In this document: positions 11,521 through 26,165 of the stretch, piece by piece | How positions within the stretch are numbered: position 1 is the first letter of the stretch | Layout: each line of letters begins with the position of its first letter | Assembly: GCA_033064195.1 (NCBI GenBank) | Contig: JARBJD010000041.1 | Span: forward strand, 290,742 to 354,741 | Source of the DNA: Blattamonas nauphoetae | Taxonomy: Eukaryota; Preaxostyla; Oxymonadida | Direction: 5' to 3' | DNA: 64,000 nt | Position numbers and translations under genes: made by a program | Notes under the pieces: model-generated | What the model was told of the DNA's origin: nothing | Seen by the model: the letters and a program-made list of their open reading frames with translations, nothing else | Databases searched by the model: none

Positions 11521-14500
11521 ATGCAAGTTCCATCCTCTTTCGGTAATGTTGAGGCGTCATATCATAAAATTAGGTTAATTGGGACAGGATCCTTTGGTAG
11601 GGTGTATCAGGTCTGTTCATTTTCGTCTGAATCTTCTATATCCTGTTCTACCCCAATCATCGTCTCTTCACATATTTGCTCGTCATAATTATTATGTTTT
11701 GTTTAGGGACGGAAAAATGGAACAGGTCATCTTGTTGCGTTGAAATACATTGGTAAACAGGGGAGCTCTCCAAAAGAAACAACATCATTCCTCTCGGAAG
11801 TTGAAGTGATGAGAAAACTTCAACATGAAAGCATCATTCAATTTGTGGACTGTTTTGAAACAGAAGATGAGTATGTTGTTACAACAGCGTTTGCACAAAG
11901 TGATTTATCCAAGTTATTAACAGATGAATCCAATTTTTCCGAAGGTGAGATTCAGTGGATTACAAGACAGCTTGTGTCTGCTCTCAAATACCTCCATGAT
12001 AGAAACATCATTCATCGTGATTTAAAACCATCTAATATCCTGATTGATTCATCTGGATCCATTAAACTCTGCGACTTTGGCTTCGCACGAATTCTTGACG
12101 AAAAAACGTCCAAAATGGGATCAATCAAAGGAACTCCTCTATACATGGCTCCTGAGATTGTTTCAGAAAAAAGATATGATTGGAGGTCGGATCTTTGGTC
12201 ACTTGGAGCCCTTCTCTACGAACTTCACGCTGGACACCCTCCGTTTGAGGCAGATAATATTATATCACTTCTTTCACTCCTTAAGAATCAAGAAGTTGAA
12301 TATTTACCTTCAATGGGAACCGATTTTAGCAGCTTCCTCCGAGGCCTCCTCCAGAAAGATCCGAGCCGAAGATTTCTCTGGTCTGATCTCTTGAAACATC
12401 CGTTTATCACCAAAGATACGACAACCACTCCTAAATTAACGAGGTTTGTTGTAACTGGACGAACTCCAACCTTATCAAACAATCTCAATGACTACGCACC
12501 AAGATGGCTTCTCAGCATCCAAAGTGATCATCCAGAAGTTGCTAATCAGCAAGAAGATATTCTATCTAAGAAAAGAGAAGAATTGTCCTTGTTTTTACAT
12601 GAAAGTGTCCGGCAACCGAATCTATTGCGACCGAGCACATCACTAGAGTTTTCACAGACATCTCACCGACCATCGATCCAACCAACAAACCATTTACGTG
12701 CTATACTGTCAAAACATCACGTTGATACTTCCAACATTGACGATGATAGCGACACCAGTCCATCCTCTTCGAGCTCTGAAAACTCAGATCCACAACCGAT
12801 TTCTATAGATATGCCGCCTATTCCTGAACATGACGAAGATGAATCTGTTCATGTGGCAGCAATTGAACGAACAGAAACTTCGACTTCTCAGGTTGAACAA
12901 CCTAAACCAATCGTAACCAAAAAAGGGAAGAAGGGCTCTGTTAAGAAAAAGGCCCTTCCAAAACTAAAATCGACGTCATCAATCTCTGCATCAAAATCAA
13001 AACCAAAAACCAAAAAACCGGCAAGTGCAACAAAGCCAGCTAAAGCGAAGAAAACTAAGTCGACCAATGAAACACCATCTACAAAGCCAAAGATCGTGAA
13101 AAAGGTGATCGTAAAACGAAAATCAAAAGTTGCACCGAAACATCACTCATCAGATGCATCTCTTCTCTCCCCAATGTCGGTCCCCTCCCTCTCGATCGCT
13201 TCACTGTCAATCAACTCACATCACGCTTCAGTCAGATCATTCATATCTCGTGTTTCCTCGGAAATTCTCTTTCCTGAGACTCCACAAACAGAAAGTCCAC
13301 CACAAGCCTTACGCTACCATGACATGGACGAGCTCCGACTCAGCATGAAGTCATCTCGAACATCTTATCCATCCATCGAACAAGGAAAGGCGTCGCCAAT
13401 TCCAGAATCAACATTTGAACTCCCTCCTCTTGAATGGTTTTCAGAGGTGAAGGAAGAGATTCAGGAACCTCAGTCGACTCTTGTTGAGTCAGATCAGGAC
13501 GTTCCTACACTTTACGTCGCAGATATTGATGTTATCGCGCAAGGACTGTCGATCCCATCACCATTCACTCAGAATGAAGATGGACCGGGCAGTCTGGATA
13601 TCATTTCAGAAGAGATTCACTCAGGCTCGGGTTCATTTGGTGAAACGTCTAGTTCACACTCAACAAACAAGGAATCCATCAAATTGGAAAGTTCTTCCGT
13701 GGCTCACTCAGAAGCACAGGACAGACAACCATCATCTCAGCCATCTCCGAAACAGTCGATGGAGCATCTTGATTTGACGCCTGAGTCCATCAACAACGAA
13801 CCAACGACAGATTTCGATTCAGGATCAGTCACAGAATACGAAACAGAGGAAACCGAACAGACACAACAGACGTCTTTCATTAGACATCGATCAACGAGCG
13901 ATTTGACCAGTCTGGTACAGACATCGTCGTTCTCCAGATCCAAGACTCAACAAATCACTGAAAATCTATCCGGTAGGCACACTCTCTCGCGCTCTCTTTT
14001 AGTCATTCCTGACTCCTCACTGGAAAGGCTGGAATCTAAGATACTCGAAACAGCCAGTGTCAAAGAGCTGGTCGTCACTGCAAGCCTTCCAGTCACTTTC
14101 GAAACTACGGAAGAATCCACAGGAGCGGAGAGTGAATCATTGTTTCACATTCCTCTTTCACTTTATATTGGGAAAGTGTCTGTGGATGATTCAGCCACAA
14201 TTTATCCTCAAGATCCTCAAGTCATCCTCCAATATCGACGATACAGAGAATCAGCCCAATTGGACCGTGTCGTCTCATATATCATTGAAGAAAACGGAAA
14301 AAGACCACCCAAATCCAAAATCGATGTCGTCGCACGTCCTCTCAGTGCAAGGGCAAGATTACAAAAGGAGATAGTTTTTGAAGATTTGGAGAACGAGGTG
14401 GAGGAGGATGAGAGTCATGCGATCACTGTCACTCGATCCTCTGAGCAAACCATATCGCTTAATGTGTCTCCGAAAAAAGCCCAATTCGAACCAGAGGATT

Positions 14501-17500
14501 CATTCTCCCACTTTACAACTTCGAGTTCAACCATTAAATCCGAGATCGATACCGAAGACTCGTACTCCACACCGTCACATCAGCTTTATAAAGTTCAGCG
14601 CATTCCACTCACTCTCGATACTCATTCTCACCGTACTTCAAGAAAGTCTCTCCGGCAGCTTCTCCCTCTCGAGCCGGAATCTCCCAAAAGTGCATCACGA
14701 TCCCTGGAACCGCTTCCAGAAACTCCAAAAGCCAATATTGTGGCGACAACCACAGTTCTCCTGATGGACCCTGGTTTCTTGACACATTCTGAGAACGAAC
14801 ATTTGGAATCTCACTCAGACACCGTTGATGGTGGGAGTTCGTCCTCAACTATATCCTCCATGAAGAGGATTCATCGAGATAATTACAGCTTTGGGGATTT
14901 GATTTCGGCGTCGGAGAGATTTTCACGTCGCACAGCATCTCGACAACGAAAAAGGTTTCCCGTCTCGTCGTATGTGTTTTCAGCTTTTTTGGGGGCAAGA
15001 AAACCGATAACAACCCCATTTACGGTCACCAAAATTCCAAAATCCCTTTTGATTCTTTCTCATCGCGCTCTTTTCCATTTGTCATCATCGGACACCTTCC
15101 ATCAATCGAAGGATGGTCGACATCAATCAGCCCAACAATACATCCCCCTCCTTCGTCGCGCTGACCTCGAATTAAATCGTGCATTTGCTTCACACCAGAT
15201 TGCTTCACAAGAAACAATTAAACAAGTTTCTGGATTGATGAAGGCGTTTTCTCGAATTATTAAATCAACATCAATTCCGGATCAGGACGCTTTTCTCTCA
15301 TCAAACATTATCTACACTCTCCTCATCCGGAATGCTCTCGTGTGTTTCTCACCTTCGTTCTTTAATCACACGAAAGGAGAGGCACTCTTTCCTCTTCCAG
15401 CGAATCTCCTTCCTCTGATCTTCTACGAAAAGCACAATGTTGGGAAGGTTGATTCCCGTTACCCAACAAAGAAAGCCAATAAAGGTTTAGATTTCACCGT
15501 CAAAATATCACCGGAGAATCCTCATCCAACTCCGATTTCCATGCAATTCGCTTCTTTCGGAAGTTTTGAGGAATCGCTTAGCTATACTGGGATGCCTTAT
15601 GAATACCTCTGGTCAGAGTCGCCGACATTCCATTCTCCACTCCCTCCATTCTCTTCTTTCATCCGTCCGAACTTAAACGACTTTAACACAAGCATCCCTT
15701 ATTCTGCTCCGCGAATAGGAATCTCGGAGACCATTTCATTCGATCACATTCGCAACAAATTGACATTCAAGAGCATCCACAACAACAAGATATATCCCGA
15801 TCCACCCATTGCCTCTGCTCTTGCCACGCGATGGGGATTGTATCGATGGCTCCCAGCAGATGTTGGCATTCCTATTTATGTGGATCTTGCGAGTTCACTC
15901 GCACAACGAGCAATCAAAATCAAAGTTCCACATATTAGAAACACTTTCGCCCTTCCTTCTTTCACAGTCGATGATTTTTTTGCCAATCCACTTTCACTCC
16001 AGTTTTCTACGGCACGGACTGCTCAAAATCACCAGTCAGGGTTCTTCTCTCCTCTTACCTTAGGATCGTCTGGAGCCTCAACACCGTATGACACACCAAA
16101 CGAACTCATCACCATCGACTGGTTCGGAATCGTGACTAGTATGAAAACAGCGATCCGTGGACTGACACAATTTGTCCGAACCATCAGTGCATGTGCTCGG
16201 GGAATATATTCTTCAATTGTCGGGTCGTTTTACAATGGATCGTTCCGACCCCTGTGGGCGTATCGACCTGGTGGGGAAAGTGATGTGGACCAGGATTCAT
16301 TTGAGGAAGACAAATGGCTAATTGCTCTGATTTACGCTGTACTCCCGTTCTTTCATCACTTCTTCACCTGTCCGACAGAAGGTGAACAGGACAAGCAGAC
16401 AAAGCCCAAGAGAAAGAAGGATCAAACCAAAGTTGACTGGACTGCCCTCAGATGGCATCACATTCTCACCATTGCCTGTCCGCTCGCTACCTTCTGTCCA
16501 CATTGTGCCATCCTTCCCAGGGGGATCCCGTCACATGTCTTGTTTGCTGCTCGGATGACCCATAGAACACTTCTCCATCTCCGAAATTCATCACCAGATA
16601 CTTTTATCTCGCCGATTCCACACGACTCAGCGAACCCAAACCTTCGATACACGGGTGTCTGTCCAAGTGAAGATGAAGTTCGAAAACAATATCATCATCT
16701 TACGACTCATCTACGAATATCTGCTTGTGATTGTATTTGTGCGATCATTGACTGTTTGGAGACATTGTGGTTTGTCAATCAGCTCTCAACACAAGCTTCG
16801 GCAATGTTTGTCACACTCCTCCTCGCAATAAACCAAAAATCTGTGAACCCGCTCACACCTTTAATGAAAGAGGATAACCACATAAATTTAACTGAGCAAC
16901 CTCTTACTGTACTCCAAAGGCTCTCTCGAGAACTTGCTCCGGTTTTGGGAACAGGTATATTAGGCGGATCAACCAGATGGAATTGCGTCTCACTGGATAC
17001 TCGCGTCTTCTGTGTTCTTCATGGAATCGGAAAATGTGGATGTGTTCGAGAATGGAAATCTTCACTCTCCCTAACACAGATCCCAACTGAAACAAAGCTT
17101 CTCTCCAAATTTCTGGGAGGAAAAAATGTCGACATTTCCTTAGACCAAAATCCACTCTCTTTAAAACAGCAATCACTCTTACTCTCAGCATCAGTGATCG
17201 ATGTCATCCCAGAAGGTGTCCAGGACCATAATATCATTCAACTCACCGACGAAGCCCAGCAATCACAAATCACAACAGCTGAGATGGTCAGAAATCAACA
17301 AAATATGATCATGTCGGCAGCAAGTATCCCATACCTGATTTCTGGAAACGAACTAACTCAATACGACCCGATGATAATGGGAATCGTCAATTTTTTCTCT
17401 GCTCTTCTCTTCCCTCCCTATTATCCACTCGCAGAGAACCCTGACGTTTTGTTTGGAGGCGAAAGTCGAGCAATCTGGGCCCGTGAGTATTCCATCATAA

Positions 17501-20500
17501 AAATGGATCGATTACCGGCATCAAAATCTTCCACAGGAGAGAACTGGGGATCTCAGGAAATCGTTCCACGTTCGTACGTATTCTCTCTCAAGTCCCTTCA
17601 CAACCCTCAACCGTTTGTGAAGGGTCTGATGCATCTGTCAGACCCAACTCTCACTGAAGACGATATTTCACCATCAACTCATCCATCAAGATTACTATTG
17701 GATGTCACTCCTCTGGTCACATCAGAGATTTTCCATAATACACTCAATTATTCAAAGCAAAAACGAGAAATACCATCGAAGCCAAAAAGTTACATCAGTT
17801 TGGAACTGTTTTCGAATCCGAAAGACCAGGACTACCCTTGTATCCCAATCATGATTTCATTTTTCATCGAATCGTTCGTTTACAGAGTTCTTTCTGTTGA
17901 GGAAAGGTCGCACTGCACTCCTGTCTTCACGACGCAACATGGAGCTCTCACAACGACACTTCGTCTCCTCCTTTTCATCATTCAGCAAAGTAAAAATTAT
18001 GATTCGCTTGGACGACAACCCTACACGATTTTCACAAGACAGGACGTTCAAGTTATTGACATTATTTCGGCCCTTCTAGTCACACCAATGCACCTTCTTT
18101 ACTCGCGAATGTGCGCACAGTGTGGATCTTTGTCGAACCGATTGCTTTCGGAATACCTTCACAATTATTCCATCGCAGCGATTATTACCAGAACAGCAAC
18201 AGACCTGAAAGAAAAACTGGACACTGTTCTCGGATCTGATGGAATGTTACGAACAGAGTTGACAATTCCAGCCAATCAAGCGACATCCCTCAAAGCGCTG
18301 AGTCCTGATGGTGATATGATATATCCGTTTGTCGTGTTGATCGCCAGTATGATTGATATGTTCCTGGAAAACGTTCATGCAGGAATCCTCATCTCCATGA
18401 AAACACCTCTGATGACCAATGAAGAGATGAAAAATGATCAAACGATTCGGAAACCTTGGATAAATCCAGTCTACGATTCCTGTCTTAGTGTAGATTATTA
18501 TCTTCAACTTTTGCAGTGTTTCTATGGATTATTGAGTGTTACATCGTCTGGAGGAGGAATGAGCCACTTTCCAGTCGATTTGAACCTCACGATCTATCAA
18601 CAAGTTTTCTCTAGTCCTCTTGCCTCACTCGTTGACACGACCACGAGGCTCACCCCAGAAGAAATCATCAGCAAAGACTTGTTCTTCCCACCTCTCAACC
18701 GAAATACCGTTCCACCGTTGTCCTATCGAAAGACGCCAGTCATGATGCTATTACGAGCATACATGACACGACTATCGATCAATTGCATGCTCAACAACCC
18801 TGTAGTTCCATGGACAGTGACTCCAGAGACCAAGAAGCCTCAACCCATAAAAAAAGGGCCTGTCATCCGATCGGAATTATCATTTTTATCCCCTTTGACA
18901 TCGACTGATTATCAGGATTCGACAGAAACGCATCTCCCAACAAAACCCAATGAAAGTACTTGGGAAAGATTTCCAGGATCGGTTGCTTTTCTCTCTGAAG
19001 AGTTCCTCCCATGCCTTGACCGACCAAATATTCGGCTTTCGATCTTCAACCTCCCTGCACATCTCCTCCGGGTCTCCTCATTCATGAGCTTTCTGTCTCC
19101 TCGAGTTTATCCTTTTTCAACCGTTCAAGCCTCAAGTCGTTATCGTCAACAGGTTAGTATATTGAATCAGGATCCACTCCCAACAATCATTTCAATGGTT
19201 AAACAACAACCAATTTGGCTTCCTCGCCAAACATTAGCAGTGTTTGTTGATGATTACAAACGGATCAAGCGCATTCCAACACAACACTCTCTTTACTATG
19301 AGAACAGATCGTCCGCACATCTGGAGGCATTGGTCAATTATGCCAAACTGAACCCATATCGACAAAGTTTTGAGGATGGACGTCTGTCGAAGCATGATAC
19401 GTTCCCACCCTTCCAATACCAAACAAAATTTGGATTGCCTTTCCCTCAATTCAATTCAGAAATCAAACTCACGCAAGTGATCTCAAAGAAAACCGGCCTT
19501 CCAGTGGTGCCGAAGCATCCAATCGTCTTGTCAACATCTGAAAATACCGTTGTCGCTTCAACTGGCCAAGTATTTGCACATCATCATTCTCTCATCACAG
19601 CATTTCTTTGCGCCTTCTTTGACTTTACTGATGCGATGTGCTTGTCATCTGAAGAAATCCCTGAGGATGAGGCGCTTCGTTCATCGAGGCACGATTCGAA
19701 ATCAGCGCAGACATTCAATATTGGACCATTGAAGGGTGAATCACTGAATCCTCCTCAGAATATAATCACTTCATGGAATCAAGAGACAGCTGACATCCTC
19801 CTAACGAACCAGAATCAACTCACGGAACACGAGAACAAACTCCTCACAAAAGCAATCCATCCTCCCCCCACCTCTGTGAATCCTCCATCAGTCTACAACC
19901 GCTGGTCATGGCTTGGTCAATACCAGAATCTCCCCATTCATGCCATTTGGAGTGTTTACACAAACATCTGCCCTCTCCGGTCGCATCTTGTTGAACCAGA
20001 GTCTTTTCACTCCTCTCCGCGATTGATGGAACCACCTCCGGGAAAGATTGCGGAAAATGTGGTGGAAGAGGCACGGGATGCTTACAGTGTTTTGGTTTCA
20101 CAAGCGGATCTCCTCTCAGTTTCGAGATTCTTGGCTCAGATTCCGATGATGTCAGAAGAAGCAAAAGATGAAGCTAGCAAATTACTTTTGGATAATATTG
20201 ATAGACCATCGAAGGAGATTGGGACGTATCCATCACTGATTCAGTTCCCATCGGTCCTCACATCCCATTTTCTCGATGGTTTAGGATCATTACCTGTTTC
20301 AACTGGATCGACAGAGAAGCTCCAGATTGATCCCACACTTGCGGATTCGCCACTTGGACCATTGTATCCAATTTCACCGGTTTATTCGCTGACGCCACAG
20401 AACTCGCCGATCGACATCATTGTGAGCGGGATGGTTGCAAAGTCTCCGCAGTCAGAATCAAAACTTGAGAAGGGGATCGAAATTCTTCAAGAACTTCCTC

Positions 20501-23211
20501 TTAAAGGTGGAACTCAGCCGATGTCTCTCAATTTGGTACATGCAAACGGTCTAGCTCCTTTACCAGAGTCGCTCTACTCCGAACCATATCCCTTCCATCT
20601 CAGCGACTCTGCTCGTCCAGCTTGGATGATCGACATCTTAATATGGGCATCACACGTCGTCTCTTCACCTCCGCCATCATTGTTTGCCCTCGCTGGAGGA
20701 TACACTCCGCTGTGTTCGACTCGGATTCTTCCTGAAGCATGTGAATCACCTCCAATATCCCACACAATATCAATGATTTATCGAATTACACGCGATCTTC
20801 TCAAACATACACACGATGATGATTCACCATATCTTCCTCTTCCTGAGGATCAGACGGATGTCAACATCTTTTCTGATTATGTCCGATCGGATCTCTCGCT
20901 CCAACTTCGGCAAACAGCCCCAATTCAACTCTTTTTCGGAAACGAGGATATGTCACAGCTCTTCAATCTATTATCTCATCGCCGAATCATTGTTCAGCCG
21001 ATCCAATCTCGGTATCCAATGACTCTCACTCGCCACAGTCTTGGTCTTCTCCTTGGACAGTTCCCGTTGATTTCGAGCTACCACCACCAAGTCTCAGAAC
21101 AACCTGACAACAAAAGTCCAACTTTAGAGGAAGGATCGTTCAATTCGGATACACAAACATTCTATGTGTCAAGTCCAGCAAATCTCGCTGCAGTTGATCG
21201 ACTGACCTTGAGTCGATTCCACTTTTCCATCTCTCTTTTCCTCTTCATTGTCAACAGTATTTCTCTTTGGGATTGTCTAGCAACAAACATGGATGCTGCG
21301 CAAATGGTGATTATTCCATCACCTGTCACGTTTGCTTATGGCACGCCTTTCTGCTCCTCAACCAACGCCAACCAACGAGCTGGGTATCAAGCAAAGATCG
21401 TCACAGTTGTCCGAACAACACCGCTGGATCTCCCATCTGCTGTTCACGCCACTCAGCGGAGAACTTCAACGGGCCGAACACGAGACTTGAAGAGAACCCC
21501 GTCGATGGTTATCACGAACAGATCGATTTCCAAAATCTCAACGATCACAGCGATTAAAAGCATGAAGCTAACCAACAATTATCTCGTTTATTCGTACATG
21601 ACACACACTGGGTCAACTCGATTTGAAAACCTCACGATTCAGAATGTTCATTCTATTTCTGCAATAATGGACTTCATCTTGGCTGGATCAATACACATTT
21701 CAAGACCGTCATTCGAACGACGACAGGAAGAACTGAAACCAACACAAGAGTCAGAAACGATTGAAGAGAGAATCAGATTCGATTCGATTCCAAAATCTGT
21801 GGAAGAAGCGAAGATTGGAATCCGGATTAATCCTCCATTCTGGCCGAATGCACTCGCATTCTTCTTTCGCCATCAATCACGAGCACTGCACATCTCTTCC
21901 TACTTCACATCGCCAATTTTCAGAGACATCCTATTGGCCTGGATCAATAAGAAGACAATGGAAGATCGATCGCATTCTCAGACGTTCAGGAGAGATGTGC
22001 TATCAATGTACATATCAACCATTTTTGTCATGCAAGAAATCATGTTGGTTCCTGTGGTGTTCACCTCCGCTGAACATTTGCTTGACATCGCAAGCTCGTG
22101 TCTGCCTGATCAGTTCTCGAAAAAACGACTTGAACAGTTTATCCCTTCCAACACATCGGATCCTTCGCATCGTGACCTCGAGAAGGAACAAGAACTCATG
22201 CGAAACTTTAAACGATATCACAACATGCACGCTCTTGGTCAGTCGCCGATCAACCCCTCTTTGATGACGAACATCATGTCCTCAACCAACTCCGATCAGT
22301 TGGATTCGTACTCTCAGGCCATCATGCAAACGTTCATAGAACCATTCCCATACCCCTTTCATTTCCATTTTGAACAAGATTTTGTTGCAGAGTTCCAACT
22401 CTCCCAAATCCCCGGTTCTTCATTTTTCGCAGGATCATCCACTGAAGCGAACATGTTGCCTGAATTGTTCCTGACTCATCTTGAAGGAAACCTATCTGTT
22501 CCAGGAGTGATGTCACAAGGACAATTCTCGCTCGCAGAGCAGACTACTCATCTCATGAGTGCGTCTTTGTCCCAATTTAAGATCTCTCTGAAGCTCCCAG
22601 CTGCCAAATTATACAACGTTCTGATCAACTATGTGCTCTGTCTCAGTACTGTCCTGATCCATCGACTGAAAACGAAGTATTATTATCTGCCACCGTATGA
22701 CTTGTTGGGACATCGCCTCGAAACGATCTATTCAAAAACATCCCTCATCCCAACCACTGTCCGTGGAGAAGATAAGAAACCAATCCCAGCATTTGAGCTA
22801 ATCAACAAGGGGACCGATTTTTCGGGGCAAGTTCAACCGTCAAACTCAATTCCATGTCCTCCTTTTGCGTCTCCAGCAACACCACTCCAAATGAAACCTC
22901 CGATTTCTCTCCTTGGATCAAGATTGTCGTACTCACTTGGGCAGGTTCTTCTCCTCCTTGATTCAATCATGAATTCATCTGATTCATATAAAAGTGATCT
23001 TCTCAAGATTCCTTCCATCGAAATTCTGTTGATCACACTCTCAACCATTGCTTCAGATGATCCAACGAAAGGAATTTATGGAACAACTCTCCCTTTCACA
23101 AGTGTTTCTCTCAGAGCATCAGCACTCACTTTAATTGCCACTTTGTCTTCTCATAGTAAGCTTCTTTATGAATACTGTTCTTGTTTATACACACTTGCAT
23201 CAAAAACTTGA
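11521..23211 (+). CDS. Giant Fused/STK36-family serine/threonine kinase
   Basis: Exon 1 11521-11610 (ATG; IGTGSFGRVYQ glycine loop), intron 11611-11706, exon 2 11707-23211; about 3,864 aa. Kinase landmarks: VALK lysine near residue 43, HRDLKPSN with the catalytic Asp near 135, CDFGFAR with Asp near 153, then SIKGTPLYMAPEIV. Together with SFLRGLLQKDPSRRFLWSDL and HPFI these closely follow STK36/Fused. Fused is a Hedgehog kinase in flies; in most ciliated eukaryotes it is tied to central-pair and motile-cilium construction. After the kinase (to about residue 280) come a Lys/Ser-rich disordered region and then more than 2,500 residues of hydrophobic, probably helical-repeat sequence ending in what looks like HEAT/ARM-type helices. 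Human STK36 is about 1,300 aa, so this copy is nearly three times longer, in one 11.5-kb exon. A further 3' exon after 23211 cannot be excluded. Confidence 0.85.
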
Positions 23212-23476
23212 CCTTCTTTCCGCAAAACATCGAGGACGACACGCAACAATCGAATAGAGAAAGGATGATGGTAAAATCTTAGAGACAATGCCGTTCAGCT
23301 GTGGAGAGTGGCTGTTTTTTCAACAATTCAAATTGTGCATCTGAACCGAATCACCCACACTCGTATTGGTCAATTCATGATTATACAAATACTTAAAGGC
23401 GGATTGGTGATCAATTCTTGAAATCAGTCATCATTGAGTGAGGCAAGCCATAATATTCGAAAACGGGTTAAACGGG

Positions 23477-25846
23477 ATGACAACAATTCAGTCTCTCGCC
23501 CAAATTGTTGCAGGTCGGCCCGGTGCTCCATCTTCTCAAGAAATTGTCGATCTTTGGCATGGAGTGGGTGACTTTGTGTCACAAACTCTCCAACAAGGGA
23601 AGGTTCATAACTTCTTTCGTTTACATTACCTTATATCTTGATCTAATCTTCTTTAATTCATCATGCAAAGGCTGTTACACTCCCTCAATTCGGTGTCTTC
23701 ACATTTCATATCGACACGGTCTCAACTCAAACTGTTAATGGACAAAAGAAACGAATCCCTCTCTTTCGATTCCTCCCCAACTTCTCATCTGGTAACGGCG
23801 TTAGTGTTAAAGCAACTGTTAAGGAATCATCAAATGTTCCAAATGTGACTCTCAACTTTATTACTGTCTCGACAAATAGTGGAGTTTCCAGAGATAGATG
23901 TCAAGTTGGATATACATTCCTTCTTCAAGCTATATCTGATGAAGTTTGTTATTTTTCTACATTTTTGATGTTTTTCGTTCATTACTTTATTGCTTTTCTG
24001 AACATACATTGTGAGAAGACAATTCTATCCAATAAACCTCTCTGTTACTAACTACTGATCTTTTTTCTTCTAGCTTCGAAAAGGTCGCACTGTTAATCTT
24101 GATCTTGGTGTTGCATCCCTCTCCATACGATCTGGTTCATCCACAGTCGTCAAATTCAAAGGCTCATCATTCGCCAACGCAAATACAACGTCTATGCAGC
24201 AATCTCCAGCCCAAACCAGATATGCTCAAGTTCAACAAAAACCAACTGTTAACACGAGGCAAGCGGTACAACCTGTCAAAACGAAACAGAAAGCCGGAGC
24301 CAAACAACCAGCTCGAGTTCCTCCATCTTCTCAAGCGAGATACAATGATAATGACCAAAATTATGATGAACCACCATCTCAACCAATCCAAAGATCATCA
24401 CGCCCCCTCTCTCCAGCGGATGTGTCGAATGGGGCGAATGACATGAGCGGGTTTGGTATTCAGGGAACACAAGTTCAAGTTCAACTCGATCCAAATACAT
24501 GTGCGATATGTAAACGTCGGTCAAAGAAGCTCCCTGCTCCAAACATGTGTTCTATGTGCCTGGCACGACAACAACAGATCGCTGACAAGAAAGCAGAAGC
24601 AGAACGATCAAAACGAGAAAACGAAGATTATGGGCGATACATCCGCGAACTCGATGCCATCCAGGTCGAACAAAACAAGAGAGGCGGAGATCAGATCGCG
24701 TACAACAGAATTGAAGCAGATCGGTCGAACCAAGCGATGATTGAACAAAAACGACTCAGAACTCAGGGTCTCAGAACAGGCCAAATTGAAGGGGACTCCA
24801 TCACACGTGGGCAGGTCGATATGTCCGACATCTTCGCAAACAGACCCGAACCTGACCCAGCATACAACAAACAAGCGTACCAGACTCAACTCCGGAACCA
24901 AATGATTGACAAACGGCAGCAGGGCATGAGAGAACGCGAGCTGATGCTTGAAGCAGAGAGGATGCAGCTCGAAGCGGACAAGCAAAAGGCCCGAGAAATT
25001 GCAGATTTGGAGGATCAGATTCGGAGAGAGAAGAGTGCGGAGAAGCGGATGTTCCTTGAAAGACAAATCCGAGAGAAGAAGGATGTGATTCCGGCGTTTG
25101 TTGGATACGGACCGAACGGAGATCCACTCACGCAGCAGGAAGGGGAGGCGGTTGAGGTACAGAACGCGAGGAAGCAGGCGCTGAGCCACGCACTGGAAAG
25201 ACAAATCAGAGACAAGCGAGAACGGAATATCGAACTGACGGAGAAGGAGAAGCAGTACGACCAGATGCTCATCGAGCAGGAAAGGTCGAAGCTGCGGAGC
25301 GAAGCTGAGCGGGAGATTGAGAGGCAGCAGAGGTCACAGGCGCAGTATCGGGATGTGTTGCAGAGACAGATGCAGGAACCTGTCCGGCGGGTGGAGCCGA
25401 GCTTTGGATATGACAAGGACGGGGACATGTTTACGAGGAACGAAGGGACAATGGAGGAGATGCGGCAGAGAAAGAAGGAGGAGGAGAGGCAGAACGCGAG
25501 GTATTATGACGAGACGATCAGAAACGAAAGAATGCGGAAGGAAGAAGAGAGGAGGAGAGAAGAGGAATATGGCAGACTGGTGAGAGACATGGATCAGCAC
25601 GAGTTGGAGGAGCAGAAGAGACAGGAACAGGAGAAGAAGGCGTACAATCATCTCATCGGAGCACAACTCTCCGATCAGATTCAGGAACGAAACGAACGTA
25701 CCAGACAGAGACGACTGGCAGAGAAAGAGGGTGGTATGACAGCTATTCCATTTGGAGAGTTGGAAGACGAGCAAGATTGCGAAGAGCCTGCGTACAGACG
25801 GAAGAGACTGACGAAATTGGAGAAAATGCAAATGGGAGGATGGTAA
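23477..25846 (+). CDS. CCDC81-like protein with N-terminal HU domains and coiled coil
   Basis: Exons 23477-23602, 23671-23943 and 24074-25846 (introns of 68 and 130 nt) give 723 aa. The first 135 residues form two HU-like (bacterial IHF/HU fold) domains: DLWHGVGDFVSQTLQQGK, AVTLPQFGVFTFHID, KKRIPLFRFLPNF, then a second unit ending LRKGRTVNLDLGVASLSIR. A Gln/Pro linker is followed by a Cys cluster (CAICKRRSKKL ... MCSMCL) and long charged coiled coil rich in Arg, Glu and Gln, including YDQMLIEQERSKL. This order (two HU domains, Cys cluster, coiled coil) is that of CCDC81, a centrosome/basal-body protein of similar length. The upstream in-frame extension has no ATG, so the ATG at 23477 is preferred. 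All exon lengths fit the frame exactly. Confidence 0.75.
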
Positions 25847-26165
25847 CACAGCACTCATTCATAATTCGTGTCTTCAGTTCGTGTATTTTGTTGTTTTCTC
25901 AAAATTCTCCAATTGTTTCGTGAAAAGACAGAACAGAACAAAGTAATATGGTCGATTGTTTCAAGAGTTGTTCGATGAATGGTAAAGAAAGTGAAAAGCA
26001 ACGTCCTGACTAAAAATTGTAATGAATGATGCAATGACACAAGGAACACGAAGAGATTTGTCGGATCCATGTTGGAATGGATTGATGGAGGTAACAAATC
26101 TAGGTGTTAACTAAAGAAGAGTGGAAAAAGTGATGAGACAAAAAGAACGGTTAAAGTCTCTCAAA
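25847..26165. other. Intergenic stretch between convergent genes
   Basis: About 320 bp, 3' ends on both sides. No coding or structural signal seen. Confidence 0.5.
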
